DNA from: DASUZB01 sp036377075
Lineage (GTDB): Bacteria; Actinomycetota; CALGFH01
NCBI GenBank assembly: GCA_036377075.1
Contig: DASUZB010000313.1
Coordinates: 29,962-93,961 of the forward strand
Reading direction: 5' to 3'
DNA: 64,000 bases
Below the pieces are notes generated by a model. It was not told the origin of the DNA and did not search any database. It worked only from the letters and a program-made list of their open reading frames with translations. This document shows, piece by piece, positions 8,063 to 17,256 of the stretch. The stretch's first letter is position 1, and each line of letters begins with the position of its first letter. Both the position numbers and the translations under genes were made by a program.

Positions 8063-8955
8063 AGTCCGGCCTCGTCGCCCTCGCCGGCCGCCCGAACGTC
8101 GGCAAGTCGACCCTGCTCAACGCCCTGCTCGGCCGCAAGCTCGCGATCATGTCCGACAAGCCCCAGACCACCCGCTCGGTGGTCAGGGGCGTGCTGCGCC
8201 GCGAGGCCGGCCAGGCGGTGCTGGTCGACACGCCCGGCCTGCACAAGCCCCAGACCCTCCTCGGTGAGCGCCTCAACCGCCTGGTCCGCGGCACCCTGAC
8301 CGAGGTCGACCTGATCTGCCTGCTGGTCGACGCGGCCGCCGGCGTCGGCCGCGGCGACCGCTTCCTCGCCGCCGAGGTGGCCCGCGTCGGCACCCCCGCC
8401 ATCTGCGTGGTCAACAAGCTCGACGCCATCTCCAAGCCGCGCCTCGCCGAAACCCTGCAGGCCGCCGGGGAGCTCGGCGACTGGGCCGAGGTGGTGCCGG
8501 TCTCCGCCCGCAGCGGCGAGCAGCTCGACCTGCTGGTGGAGCTGGTCTTCGCCCACCTCCCCGAGGGCGCGCCGCTGTACCCGGAGGGCGAGCCGCTCCC
8601 CGACGAGGTGCCGGAGCAGCGCTTCGTCGCCGAGGTGATCCGCGAGAAGGCGCTCGCCCTGGTCCACGACGAGCTGCCCCACTCGGTCGCGGTCGTCGTC
8701 GAGGAGATCGTCCCCGGCGAGCGGTCCAGCGACGACGACCCGCTGCTGGTGGTCCGCGCCGACCTGTACGTGGAGCGGTCCAGCCAGAAGCCGATCCTGA
8801 TCGGCCGCCAGGGCGCGGTGCTGCGCGAGATCGGCACCCGCGCCCGCGCCGAGCTGGAGGGCCTGCTCGGCGCGCGCATCTACCTCGACCTGCACGTCAA
8901 GATCGCGCGCGAGTGGCAACGCGACCCCAAGCAGCTCACCCGCCTGGGGTTCTGA
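8059..8955 (+). CDS. era: GTPase Era
   Basis: 298 residues. G1 is GRPNVGKST near the N-terminus, G3 is DTPGLHKP and G4 is NKLD. The C-terminal KH domain has the expected GRQGAVLREIGTRAR and ends in a basic EWQRDPKQL segment. Era binds the 3' end of 16S rRNA and is needed for 30S assembly, the same process in which YbeY acts. The start is GTG 8059, overlapping the cdd stop by four bases. Length and motif order are normal. Confidence 0.95.
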   Translation: MKSGLVALAGRPNVGKSTLLNALLGRKLAIMSDKPQTTRSVVRGVLRREAGQAVLVDTPGLHKPQTLLGERLNRLVRGTLTEVDLICLLVDAAAGVGRGDRFLAAEVARVGTPAICVVNKLDAISKPRLAETLQAAGELGDWAEVVPVSARSGEQLDLLVELVFAHLPEGAPLYPEGEPLPDEVPEQRFVAEVIREKALALVHDELPHSVAVVVEEIVPGERSSDDDPLLVVRADLYVERSSQKPILIGRQGAVLREIGTRARAELEGLLGARIYLDLHVKIAREWQRDPKQLTRLGF

Positions 8956-8967
8956 GGAGGCTTCGGC

Positions 8968-9936
8968 ATGCGAGTGATGGTGCTGGGAGGGACACGGTTC
9001 ATCGGTGCCGCCATCGTCGAGGAGCTCGACGCGCACGGCCACGAGCTGCTGCTGGTCCACCGCGGCGAGCACGAGCCCGACGACCTGCCAGCGGTCGACC
9101 ACCTCCACTGCGACCGCACGGACCTGCCGCACCTCCGCGGCGCCCTGACCGATTTCGGCCCCGACGCGCTGGTCGACACGCTCGCCCTCACCGCCGCCGA
9201 CGCCGAGACCGCCCTGGCCGCCGTGGACGACCTGCGCCTGCTCGTGCTCTCCAGCATGGACGTCTACCGGGCGTTCGACTCGGCGCTGCACGGCGGCGAG
9301 ACCGACGCCGTGCCGCTGGACGAGAACGCCCCGCTGCGCGAGCAGCGCTACCCCTACCGCGGCATCGTCGAAGGGCGCGACGACTACGACAAGCTCGACG
9401 TCGAGGAGGCCTACCAGGCCAGGGCGGCGACCGTCTGCCGCCTGCCGATGGTCTACGGCGAACGTGACTACCAGCGCCGCGAGGAGAAGCTGCTGCGGCG
9501 CGTCCGCGCCGGCCGCGCCCGCATCCCGGTGGGGACGGCCAACTGGCTGTGGACCCGCGGCTACGTGCGCGACGTCGCCACCGGGGTGCGCCTGGCGCTG
9601 GAGTCCGAGGCGACCGTCGGCGAGGTGCTCAACCTGGGGGAGAGCCACACCTGGTCGATGCTGCTGTGGGCCAGGCACGTGCTGGAGGCGGCCGGCTCGA
9701 CCGCCGAGCTGGTGCGCGTCCCCGACGTGCTCCTCCCCGACGACCTGGAGGAGCTCGCCGGCTTCGCCCAGCACCTGCTGTTCGACTCCTCGAAGGCTCG
9801 CGACCTGCTCGGCTGGACCGAGACCGACCCGCACGAGGCGCTGCACCGCTCGGTCGCCTGGCACCTGGCCCACCCGCCCCAGGACGCGAGCGGGGACTTC
9901 GCCGCGGACGACCGGGCGCTGGCGGCGGCCGGCTGA
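8968..9936 (+). CDS. NAD-dependent epimerase/dehydratase (atypical SDR)
   Basis: 322 residues. A Rossmann nucleotide-binding motif is at the start (VLGGTRFIGAAIVEEL). The active-site region is atypical: SSMDVYRAFD stands where extended SDRs have SSxxVYG, and the usual YxxxK is replaced by a degenerate DYDKLDVEEAY. This resembles the atypical NAD-dependent epimerase/dehydratase proteins of Actinomycetota whose substrates are unknown. AGGAGG lies 6-7 bases before the ATG, which follows the era stop by 12 bases. Confidence 0.8.
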   Translation: MRVMVLGGTRFIGAAIVEELDAHGHELLLVHRGEHEPDDLPAVDHLHCDRTDLPHLRGALTDFGPDALVDTLALTAADAETALAAVDDLRLLVLSSMDVYRAFDSALHGGETDAVPLDENAPLREQRYPYRGIVEGRDDYDKLDVEEAYQARAATVCRLPMVYGERDYQRREEKLLRRVRAGRARIPVGTANWLWTRGYVRDVATGVRLALESEATVGEVLNLGESHTWSMLLWARHVLEAAGSTAELVRVPDVLLPDDLEELAGFAQHLLFDSSKARDLLGWTETDPHEALHRSVAWHLAHPPQDASGDFAADDRALAAAG

Positions 9937-10103
9937 ACCGCTGTGCCGGCCGCCGCATCAGGTAGGTGCAGTAGCCGGCTGGGAGCGAGGTAATCCGCGC
10001 GCAGGGCCATCGTGCGCGTTGACATCGCGGCGGGGCTGGCGGGAGTGTACGTGGTGCGCGACAGCTACCGGTCGCGCGCAACCAAGGCAGGGAAAGGCAT
10101 CCC

Positions 10104-10919
10104 GTGACCGACGGTACGTCCACCACCAACGACGAGCTGCCACCCGAGCTGAACACCGGGGTGCCGCAGACGGCCCGGATCTGGAACTACTGGCTGGGCG
10201 GCAAGGACAACTTCCCGGTCGACCGGCAGGTCGGCGACCAGATCCTCGAGGCTTTCCCGGCGATCGTCGAGAACGCCCGGGCCTCGCGGGCGTTCCTCGC
10301 CCGGGCGGTCCGGTACCTGGCCGGGGAGGCGGGCATCCGCCAGTTCCTCGACGTCGGCACCGGCCTGCCCACCGCCAACAACACCCACGAGGTCGCCCAG
10401 GCGGTGGCGCCGGACTCCCGGATCGTCTACGTCGACAACGACCCCATCGTGCTGGTGCACGCCCGCGCGCTGCTCACCAGCAACCCCCAGGGCGCCACCG
10501 CCTACGTCGACGCCGACCTGCGCGACCCCGACAAGGTCCTGCGGGAGGCGGCCCGGACGCTGGACCTCGCCCAGCCGGTGGCGGTGATGCTGATGGGGAT
10601 CCTGGGGCACATCGCCGACGACGACGAGGCGCGGTCCATCGTCGAGCGGCTGATGGGCGCCGTGCCCTCCGGCAGCTACCTGACGATGAACGACGGCACC
10701 GACACCAGCGCGGAGGTGGTGGAGGCGGCACGCATCTGGAACGAGTCCGCCAACCCGACCTACCACCTCCGTAGCCCTGATCGGATCGCGCGCTTCTTCG
10801 ACGGTCTCGAGCTCGTGGAGCCCGGCGTCGTCTCCCCGCCACGCTGGCGTCCCGAGCCCAGCTCGGCCGGCCTCCCGGCCGAGGTCGACTCGTCCTGCGG
10901 GGTCGGCCGCAAGCCGTAG
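10104..10919 (+). CDS. SAM-dependent methyltransferase, DUF574 type
   Basis: 271 residues. The segment ARIWNYWLGGKDNFPVDR is the hallmark of the DUF574 (Methyltransf_19) family, abundant in Streptomyces and relatives. The SAM-binding loop FLDVGTGLPTANNTHEVA and the acidic motif IVYVDNDPIV follow. Substrates are unknown for the family. The start is GTG behind AGGGAAAGG. The C-terminal 30 residues are variable. It stands alone between the epimerase and the carboxypeptidase. Confidence 0.88.
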   Translation: MTDGTSTTNDELPPELNTGVPQTARIWNYWLGGKDNFPVDRQVGDQILEAFPAIVENARASRAFLARAVRYLAGEAGIRQFLDVGTGLPTANNTHEVAQAVAPDSRIVYVDNDPIVLVHARALLTSNPQGATAYVDADLRDPDKVLREAARTLDLAQPVAVMLMGILGHIADDDEARSIVERLMGAVPSGSYLTMNDGTDTSAEVVEAARIWNESANPTYHLRSPDRIARFFDGLELVEPGVVSPPRWRPEPSSAGLPAEVDSSCGVGRKP

Positions 10920-11142
10920 CCGCTGAACTCACTGTTGACGGCGCCGGTGGCGGATGCTTGCATTTCGTCACCGTCTGCTTGGCCGTCCGAGATCCCCGAC
11001 CCTCCGGCCGACGCTACCCGAACCGGTTCCCGCCGCCCGACATCCCGTCGTCGCGATGCGCCGTGCCCTGCCGCGTAACGCGCGCAAGGGCCGCGTGCGC
11101 TCTATCAACGCCACCGTTGGCGTAGGCCGAAGGGAGTTCTGC

Positions 11143-14100
11143 ATGGGGCCGAGGCGCGCTTCCCTGCTGGTGCTCGTTCTGTGCTTCCTGATCTCGATGG
11201 CGGGGCTGACCGCCGGTGCGTCCGGTGCCCCCGCGAGCAGGGACGAGCTGGAGCTGTACAAGGCCACGGTGGACGCGCCCACGCTGCAGCGGCTGCAGCG
11301 CGGCGGCTACGACGTCGCGTCCGTGCGGGAGACGACCGCGGGCACCGAGGTGGACCTTGTCCTCTCGGGCGCGGAGCGCGACCGGCTCCGCGGCCAGGGG
11401 ATCCAGCTGGACGTCGTGCGTGACAAGCAGGGCCGCTCGCAGCAGCAGCGCGCCGAGGTGCAGGCCGCCGCCGGGTTCAACGTGTGGCGGTCCTACGACC
11501 AGCCGGGCGGGATCCGGGACCAGATGTACGACCTCGCCCGCCGCAACCCGCAGCTCGTCAAGCTCGAGGTGCTCGGCAAGACCGGCCAGGGGCGGGAGTA
11601 CATCGCCCTGAAGGTGACCCAGGACGCCCGCGAGGTCCGCGACGGATCGCGTCCGGCGGTGCTGTACGTGTCCACCTACCACGCCCGGGAGTGGATCAGC
11701 ACCGAGGTCAACCGCCGGCTGCTCAACTGGTACGTCGACCGGTGGCGGGCCAACGACAAGACCGTCAAGGGGCTCCTCAAGAGCAACGAGCTGTGGTTCG
11801 TGCTGGTCCACAACCCCGACGGCTACCAGTACACCTTCGACGTCGAGCGGCTGTGGCGCAAGAACCTGCGCGACAACGACGGCAACGGGAAGATCGACAG
11901 CAACGACGGCGTCGACCCCAACCGCAACCACTCCGAGCACTGGCGGTACGACGACGAGGGCTCCTCGTCGCTGTTCCCCAGCCAGACGTACCGCGGTACC
12001 GCCCCGGAGTCGGAGCCCGAGACGCGGGCGATGGTGGGCCTGTTCGACAAGGTCCACTTCAAGTTCGCGATCAGCTACCACTCGTTCGGCCCGCTGCTGC
12101 TGTACCCGCAGGGGTGGCAGACGCTCACGCCCACGGCCGACGACCCCATCTACGTGGCGCTCACCGGCAGGGACACCGACCCGGCGGTGCCCGGGTTCAA
12201 CCCCGGGGTCTCGGCCGACCTGTACACGACCAACGGCGAGTTCACCGACTGGGCGCATGGCAAGCGGAACACCCTGGCCTGGACCCCGGAGCTCAACGAG
12301 GGTTGCGACGGTTGCGGGTTCGTCTTCCCCGACGACGAGGCGCTGGTCCAGGCGGAGTTCCAGAAGAACCTGGACTTCGCCGTGCGGATCGCCAAGTCGG
12401 CCATGGACCCGGACGACCCGGTGTCCCACGCCGGCATCGACACCGCCGGCCTGTACCTGGACACCTCCAAGATCGACCCGTGGAAGACCAACTGGCCGAC
12501 CTCGGACCTGCGCGTCGACCTCTCCTACGCCGGCGGCTCCTCCCAGCCCGTCGAGGTGCTGGCCAAGCGGGCGGTCGGGGCCGTGACCCTGCACTACGCG
12601 GTCAACGGCGGTGCGGCCCAGACCGCCACGACCAAGGAGTCGCCCAACGGCGAACGGTTCGGGGGCAACAACGCCTACGACACCTACTACCACTACCTGC
12701 GCGGCACGATCCCCGGGTTGAAGGTCGGCGACTCGGTCTCGTACTGGTTCACCGGCGGCGCTGAGACCACCGAGCACGCCTCGTTCAACGTGGTGGAGGA
12801 CTCCAGCGACGCCGACGTCCTGATCCTGGCCGCCGAGGACCGCACCGGGGCGTCGACCTCTCCCGCGTACGCGAGCACCAGCCCGACGACCCCCAACTAC
12901 CTCTCGTTCTACGAGGACGCCCTGAAGGCGAACGGGATCGCTTACGACGTCTACGACGTCGACGCCAGGGGGCGGAAGGCGCCCGACCACCTCGGCGTGC
13001 TGGACCACTACAAGGCGGTCATCTGGTACCGGGGCAACGACATCCACGTGCGCGAGCCCGGCTGGCCGGGCGGGAACGTCTCGCGCCTGGCGGTCGACGA
13101 GAACCTGGAGGTCCGCCAGTACCTCAACGAGGGCGGCAAGCTCCTGTACACCGGGCAGTGGGCCGGCGGGACGGAGAACGGCATCGGCGGCACGCAGCTC
13201 TACGACCCCGTGGCCAACCAGCAGTGCCAGGGCGGCTCGCCACCACCGCCGCCCGAGGTCACGGCGCGCTGCCTGAACTGGGGCGACAAGAACGACTTCC
13301 TGCAGTACTACCTCGGCGCGTACCTCTACGTCCCCAACGCCGGCCTGGACGCCAACGGCGATCCGTTCCCGATCGTCGGCGCGGACACGCCGTTCGCCGG
13401 ACCGCCCGCGTCAGCGTGGACGCTCGGCGGCGGGACCAGCGCCGACAACCAGGTCGAGAACGCCTCGTTCCTGGCCACCAGCGGGATCCTCGACCCGAAG
13501 ACCTACCCGCAGTTCGACAGCTGGATCTCGGCGAAGTGGGACCGGCCCGGCGGCCCGTTCGCGCCGCACACCGGCGACTTCTACGCCTACTCGCAGATCG
13601 CCGATATCAGCTACAAGCGGCTGGCGCACACGATCGACGTGCCCGCCGGCGGGGCCACGGTGTCCTTCTGGACCTCCTACGACACCGAGCCCGCCTGGGA
13701 CCACGTGTTCGTCGAGGCCCACACCGTCGGGCAGGACAACTGGACCACCCTGCCCGACCTCAACGGCCACACGACCCAGGCCACCGGTGAGAGCTGCAAG
13801 CAGGAGAACTCGGGCGGCTGGCGGACGCTGCACCCGCAGCTCGACCACTACCAGACCCAGACGGGACCTTCGAGCTGCGACCCCACCGGGACCACCGGCG
13901 CCTGGAACGCCGCGTCGGGAAGCTCCGGCGGCTGGCAGCAGTGGCGGGTCGACCTCGGCGCCTTCGCCGGCCAGCAGGTCGAGGTCTCCATCTCCTACGC
14001 GAGCGACTGGTCGACCCAGGGCCTGGGGGTCTTCGTCGACGACGTCGACGTCTCGACCGGCCAGGGAACCACCTCGTTCGAGGCGGGGATGGACGGGTGG

Positions 14101-14298
14101 ACCACCCCGGGCGCCCCTCCGGGGAGCTCGCCGAACGCGAACGACTTCGAACGGACCACCGCGGCCGGGTTCCCCGAGGGACCCGTCGCCACCACCAAGG
14201 ACTCGGTCTACTTCGGCTTCGGCTTCGAGGGCATCACCGACCAGGCCGACCGCAACGAGGTGATGGGCAGGGCCATCGGCTACCTGCTCGGGCAGTAG
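11143..14298 (+). CDS. Secreted M14 zinc carboxypeptidase with long C-terminal accessory region
   Basis: 1051 residues. A signal peptide (RRASLLVLVLCFLISMAG, cleavage near ASGA-P) is followed by a pro-region and an M14 catalytic domain from about residue 113 to 435. Zinc ligands are visible as H180-x-x-E183 (YHAREW) and a later His (ISYHSFG); the catalytic Glu is in WTPELNEG. The remaining 600 residues are non-catalytic: a segment with polyproline (SPPPPPE), a region like the immune-inhibitor-A/MAM jelly rolls (ATVSFWTSYDTEPAWDHVFV, later QVEVSISYASDW), and paired cysteines. It probably digests peptides outside the cell. AAGGGAG precedes the ATG at 11143, and a 6-bp inverted repeat (11108-11123) lies just before it. 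A strong hairpin follows the stop. Confidence 0.85.
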   Translation: MGPRRASLLVLVLCFLISMAGLTAGASGAPASRDELELYKATVDAPTLQRLQRGGYDVASVRETTAGTEVDLVLSGAERDRLRGQGIQLDVVRDKQGRSQQQRAEVQAAAGFNVWRSYDQPGGIRDQMYDLARRNPQLVKLEVLGKTGQGREYIALKVTQDAREVRDGSRPAVLYVSTYHAREWISTEVNRRLLNWYVDRWRANDKTVKGLLKSNELWFVLVHNPDGYQYTFDVERLWRKNLRDNDGNGKIDSNDGVDPNRNHSEHWRYDDEGSSSLFPSQTYRGTAPESEPETRAMVGLFDKVHFKFAISYHSFGPLLLYPQGWQTLTPTADDPIYVALTGRDTDPAVPGFNPGVSADLYTTNGEFTDWAHGKRNTLAWTPELNEGCDGCGFVFPDDEALVQAEFQKNLDFAVRIAKSAMDPDDPVSHAGIDTAGLYLDTSKIDPWKTNWPTSDLRVDLSYAGGSSQPVEVLAKRAVGAVTLHYAVNGGAAQTATTKESPNGERFGGNNAYDTYYHYLRGTIPGLKVGDSVSYWFTGGAETTEHASFNVVEDSSDADVLILAAEDRTGASTSPAYASTSPTTPNYLSFYEDALKANGIAYDVYDVDARGRKAPDHLGVLDHYKAVIWYRGNDIHVREPGWPGGNVSRLAVDENLEVRQYLNEGGKLLYTGQWAGGTENGIGGTQLYDPVANQQCQGGSPPPPPEVTARCLNWGDKNDFLQYYLGAYLYVPNAGLDANGDPFPIVGADTPFAGPPASAWTLGGGTSADNQVENASFLATSGILDPKTYPQFDSWISAKWDRPGGPFAPHTGDFYAYSQIADISYKRLAHTIDVPAGGATVSFWTSYDTEPAWDHVFVEAHTVGQDNWTTLPDLNGHTTQATGESCKQENSGGWRTLHPQLDHYQTQTGPSSCDPTGTTGAWNAASGSSGGWQQWRVDLGAFAGQQVEVSISYASDWSTQGLGVFVDDVDVSTGQGTTSFEAGMDGWTTPGAPPGSSPNANDFERTTAAGFPEGPVATTKDSVYFGFGFEGITDQADRNEVMGRAIGYLLGQ

Positions 14299-14320
14299 GG
14301 CCGCAGGCACGGACGGGAGG

Positions 14321-14348
14321 AACCGGCCCCGGGAGACCGGGGCCGGTT
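14321..14348. terminator. Strong bidirectional hairpin with GAGA tetraloop
   Basis: AACCGGCCCCGG (14321-14332) pairs perfectly with CCGGGGCCGGTT (14337-14348) around GAGA. It sits between the convergent carboxypeptidase and ATPase genes. There is no T-tract, so it may act as a bidirectional terminator or mRNA 3'-end stabiliser. Confidence 0.65.
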
Positions 14349-14363
14349 CGCGTTGGGGTGCGG

Positions 14364-15965
14364 TCAGGTACGGCGGAACGGGTAGACGGGGTCGCCGACG
14401 CCGTCGATGCCGACGCTGTCGATCACGCACGGGTGGAACACGTAGCCGCGCGCCATGGGAATGTTGAACTGGTCGGTGTCCGCGTGGGAGTAGAAGCGGG
14501 CCTCGCCGCCGGCCTCGACGTAGCCGAGGAGCCCGTTCTGCCACAGGACCGAGGGGAGGCTGGTGCTCGCGTCGAACTTCCCGTCGGCCTGCATGCTCAC
14601 CAGCTCCAGTTCCTCCCTGGAGAAGCGGTCCCGGCCGACCTCCCTGATGATGTCGCGGATCTGCTGGTCGATCCCTGTCAGGTACTCCAGGGTGCTGGTG
14701 TAGACCTCGGTGTACTCGTTGCGCGCGGCGTCCTTCGGCATGGTGTCGGCGGCGACCTGGTTGCTGGCCTGGGCGAGCTGCGAGTCGCCGAAGCGCTTGG
14801 CGGCGCGGGCGACCACGCGCCGCAGGTCCGCCTGGGGGATCTCGGAGCGGCCGGCCGCCTTCTGCCGGACGATCTCGGCGCAGATCGCGTTGCCGAGCGA
14901 GACGACGTCCCTCGGGATCAGCCGGGTGTGGCGCAGCAGGTAGTCGGTCACCCGCTCGTGCACGCCGCGGGACTGGTTGCTCACCACCGGCGTCCCGAGC
15001 CAGGCCTCCACCGGGTGGGCGGAGCCCTCCGGCGCCATGAAATAGGAGCGGTCGAGCCGGCGCAGCTTCTCGAGCAGCAGGTACTCGATCGAGGCCTTGG
15101 TCCATCCGAGGATGCGGATGTGGGGCTCGTCGTAGTAGCGGGGCGCGTGCTCGGAGCGGTAGACCGCCGACATGACGATGTCGCGGATGGAGATCACGAT
15201 GTGCAGGCGGCCGCCGAGCCGCGGGTCGCGCAGGAACCGCATCACCTGGTGGAACAGGCCCATCTGGCAGCGCAGCCAGTACATCGGCGCGTGGCTGAAC
15301 TCCTCGTCGACCGCGTCGAGGTAGAAGAAGATCGGCGGGCAGGTCCGCAGGACCTCGGCGAGGACGTCCTCCAGGTCGTCCCAGGCGGGGTCCTCGACGT
15401 AGGCGGTCAGCTGCCGGGCGTTGGCGTGGCCGTGGATGATCCCGCGCAGCTCCGCGTAGATCGACCTGGGCCGGCGGAACTCGCCCAGCAGGTGGCCGTA
15501 GTCCTGCCTGATCGACTCCGCCTGCTCGAGCGAGAGGTGGGGCCTGAGTTCCTCGTGGGCGAGCAGGTGGGTGGCGAGTGAGCTGAGGATCGCGCGGTTC
15601 CACATCCGCATCCACTTCTCGGTGAGGAACCGTTCGGGGAACCACATGCAGGCCTTGACGATTGCCTCGGTCGACGGCGGGTCCTGCTCGGGGTGGACGG
15701 AGTAGACCGACTCCTGGTGCGACTGGAAGGTACGCAGCCGGCGCAGGTAGACGGTCTTGCCGGCGCCGAGCCTGCCGACGATCACGCGGGTGGTCGCGTC
15801 GTTGGCCGGGGCGGCGAGCGCGCCGAACGCCGGGTTGCCGTGGAAGTCGACGAAGTCGCTCAGGACGTTCTCGATCGGTGCCCGGGAACCGTCCGGGTTG
15901 CCGAACGGCCCCGCCAGCTCCGAGACGCCTTCGCGTACCGGGTTGTCATCGACGTCAGCGGGCAT
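14364..15965 (-). CDS. P-loop ATPase of unknown function (paired with a coiled-coil membrane protein)
   Basis: 533 residues. Walker A GRLGAGKT is at 64-71 and a Walker B-like IFFYLDAVDE at 212-221, with Asp217/Asp220-Glu221. After it comes a sensor-like segment (HIVISIRDIVMSAV) and a helical region that resembles STAND/KAP/ORC-type NTPases. The C-terminal about 90 residues look like a winged-helix or sensing domain. There is no signal peptide or membrane segment. GGAGG lies five bases before the ATG. The upstream gene ends 25 bases away on the same strand, so they form an operon. I do not recognise a named family with confidence. Predicted ATPase coupled to a membrane partner; a defence or stress-signalling role is inference only. 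Confidence 0.7.
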   Translation of the reverse strand: MPADVDDNPVREGVSELAGPFGNPDGSRAPIENVLSDFVDFHGNPAFGALAAPANDATTRVIVGRLGAGKTVYLRRLRTFQSHQESVYSVHPEQDPPSTEAIVKACMWFPERFLTEKWMRMWNRAILSSLATHLLAHEELRPHLSLEQAESIRQDYGHLLGEFRRPRSIYAELRGIIHGHANARQLTAYVEDPAWDDLEDVLAEVLRTCPPIFFYLDAVDEEFSHAPMYWLRCQMGLFHQVMRFLRDPRLGGRLHIVISIRDIVMSAVYRSEHAPRYYDEPHIRILGWTKASIEYLLLEKLRRLDRSYFMAPEGSAHPVEAWLGTPVVSNQSRGVHERVTDYLLRHTRLIPRDVVSLGNAICAEIVRQKAAGRSEIPQADLRRVVARAAKRFGDSQLAQASNQVAADTMPKDAARNEYTEVYTSTLEYLTGIDQQIRDIIREVGRDRFSREELELVSMQADGKFDASTSLPSVLWQNGLLGYVEAGGEARFYSHADTDQFNIPMARGYVFHPCVIDSVGIDGVGDPVYPFRRT

Positions 15966-15990
15966 GCGGCCTCCGGTCGGTCACGGCGGG

Positions 15991-17043
15991 CTACGCGGGC
16001 GCGCCGGGGATCAGGAACAGGCCGCGGGCGACGCGCCACGCCTCGCGCAGGCGCGCGGCCTCCTCGTCGTCGAGCTGCGCGAGCGCGGCCTCCTCGGCCC
16101 CGTCGCCGAACAGCTCCTTGACGGTGAAGCCGCGCTCCGAGGTGGGGCTCTGCAGGCCGTCCTCGGTGATGACCCAGTCATCGTCGGGCATCTCGATGAT
16201 CGGCCTGAGCGGGGAGATGGCCGCGGACGGCGGCCGCGTGCGGGCCTCGACGGCCACCCGCAGCAGCGCCGTGAGCCCCTGCAACGCCCCGGCGGGATCG
16301 AACTGCTCGTCGCCCGGGTAGCGGTTGAGCTTCTGCAGCTCGGGGGCCACCGAGGCGGCCCACGCGTCCGCGCTGGTGTCCGCCGACCACGGCACCGGCT
16401 GCTGCCCCCGCACGGCGACCGGGGCCGCCGTGGCGTCGTGCGGCAGCGTGCCGTCCTCCTCCTCGATGCCGACGTCGAGCACCGGGACGGTGCCGTCCTC
16501 GTGCCGCGTCGAGACCGGGAAGCGCAGCCGGAAGCTGGTGGCCGGCAGCCGGACCCGGACCCCCCGTTCCGACACGGCGCCGAGCTCGCGAGCCCGGTCG
16601 AGCAGCCCGACGATGCTCTGGAAGGTCGGTGCCTCCTCGAACCTCCTGAAGGCGTCCTCGTCGGTGCGCCGGCGCTCCTGCACGTTCTCGAGCGTCACCT
16701 GGCGCAGGTCGTCCAGGCTGGCGGTGGTCTGCTGCCTGATCGCCTCGATCTCGTGGGAGAGCTGCTCGACCGAGGAGCGGGTGTGCTGCTCCTGCTGGCG
16801 GACCTCGCGCAGCCCCCGTTCCAGCATCGACTGCACCCAGTACAGCGGTCCGAACAGCAACAGCGCCGCGCCGATGTTCTGCCACACCTGCTGGGCGTAG
16901 TCGCCCCGCACCAGCGACCCGACGTAGATCGTGCAGACGCCGAGGGCGACCGTGACCACCGGGATGGCCAGGCTCCGCCCGCGCATCATCGGAAGCGACG
17001 GCGACGGCTGGCGGGCATGGCGTCGATCCGGTACGGCGAGCAT
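15991..17043 (-). CDS. Two-TM coiled-coil membrane protein of unknown function
   Basis: 350 residues from the ATG at 17043; ATGs at 16989/16986 are alternatives and no start has a clear ribosome site. Two membrane segments are at about residues 24-45 and 52-73, with a short loop. A long charged, Gln/Glu-rich coiled coil runs from about 74 to 140 (VRQQEQHTRSSVEQLSHEIE). A folded C-terminal domain of about 200 residues ends in an acidic helix (DDEEAARLREAWRVA). The layout resembles membrane sensors or anchors whose coiled coil transmits a signal to a cytosolic partner, here probably the ATPase encoded 25 bases downstream. No known family recognised. Confidence 0.65.
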   Translation of the reverse strand: MLAVPDRRHARQPSPSLPMMRGRSLAIPVVTVALGVCTIYVGSLVRGDYAQQVWQNIGAALLLFGPLYWVQSMLERGLREVRQQEQHTRSSVEQLSHEIEAIRQQTTASLDDLRQVTLENVQERRRTDEDAFRRFEEAPTFQSIVGLLDRARELGAVSERGVRVRLPATSFRLRFPVSTRHEDGTVPVLDVGIEEEDGTLPHDATAAPVAVRGQQPVPWSADTSADAWAASVAPELQKLNRYPGDEQFDPAGALQGLTALLRVAVEARTRPPSAAISPLRPIIEMPDDDWVITEDGLQSPTSERGFTVKELFGDGAEEAALAQLDDEEAARLREAWRVARGLFLIPGAPA

Positions 17044-17256
17044 TGGCGTGATACGGCCCACATGCCGCGATCGTTGCATCCACGGTGACCGACGTAAAGG
17101 GCATACCCCGTAGGCTGCAATCAGTCCGAAGCACCGCAATGCGAGGTGTAGTCGGGGCCGCCGTCGCGGCGGTCTGCGGCAGCGAAGTCGGAGGGCTTTC
17201 CCCAGATCCCGCAAACGGCCTGGGCAGCGGCCACCTGGCCGGCTAGGTTCTGGGCC

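Noticed and set aside
10019..10024. TTGACA before the methyltransferase gene as a promoter -35
   Set aside because: No acceptable -10 occurs at 16-18 bases; the nearest TA-containing hexamer is too far away.
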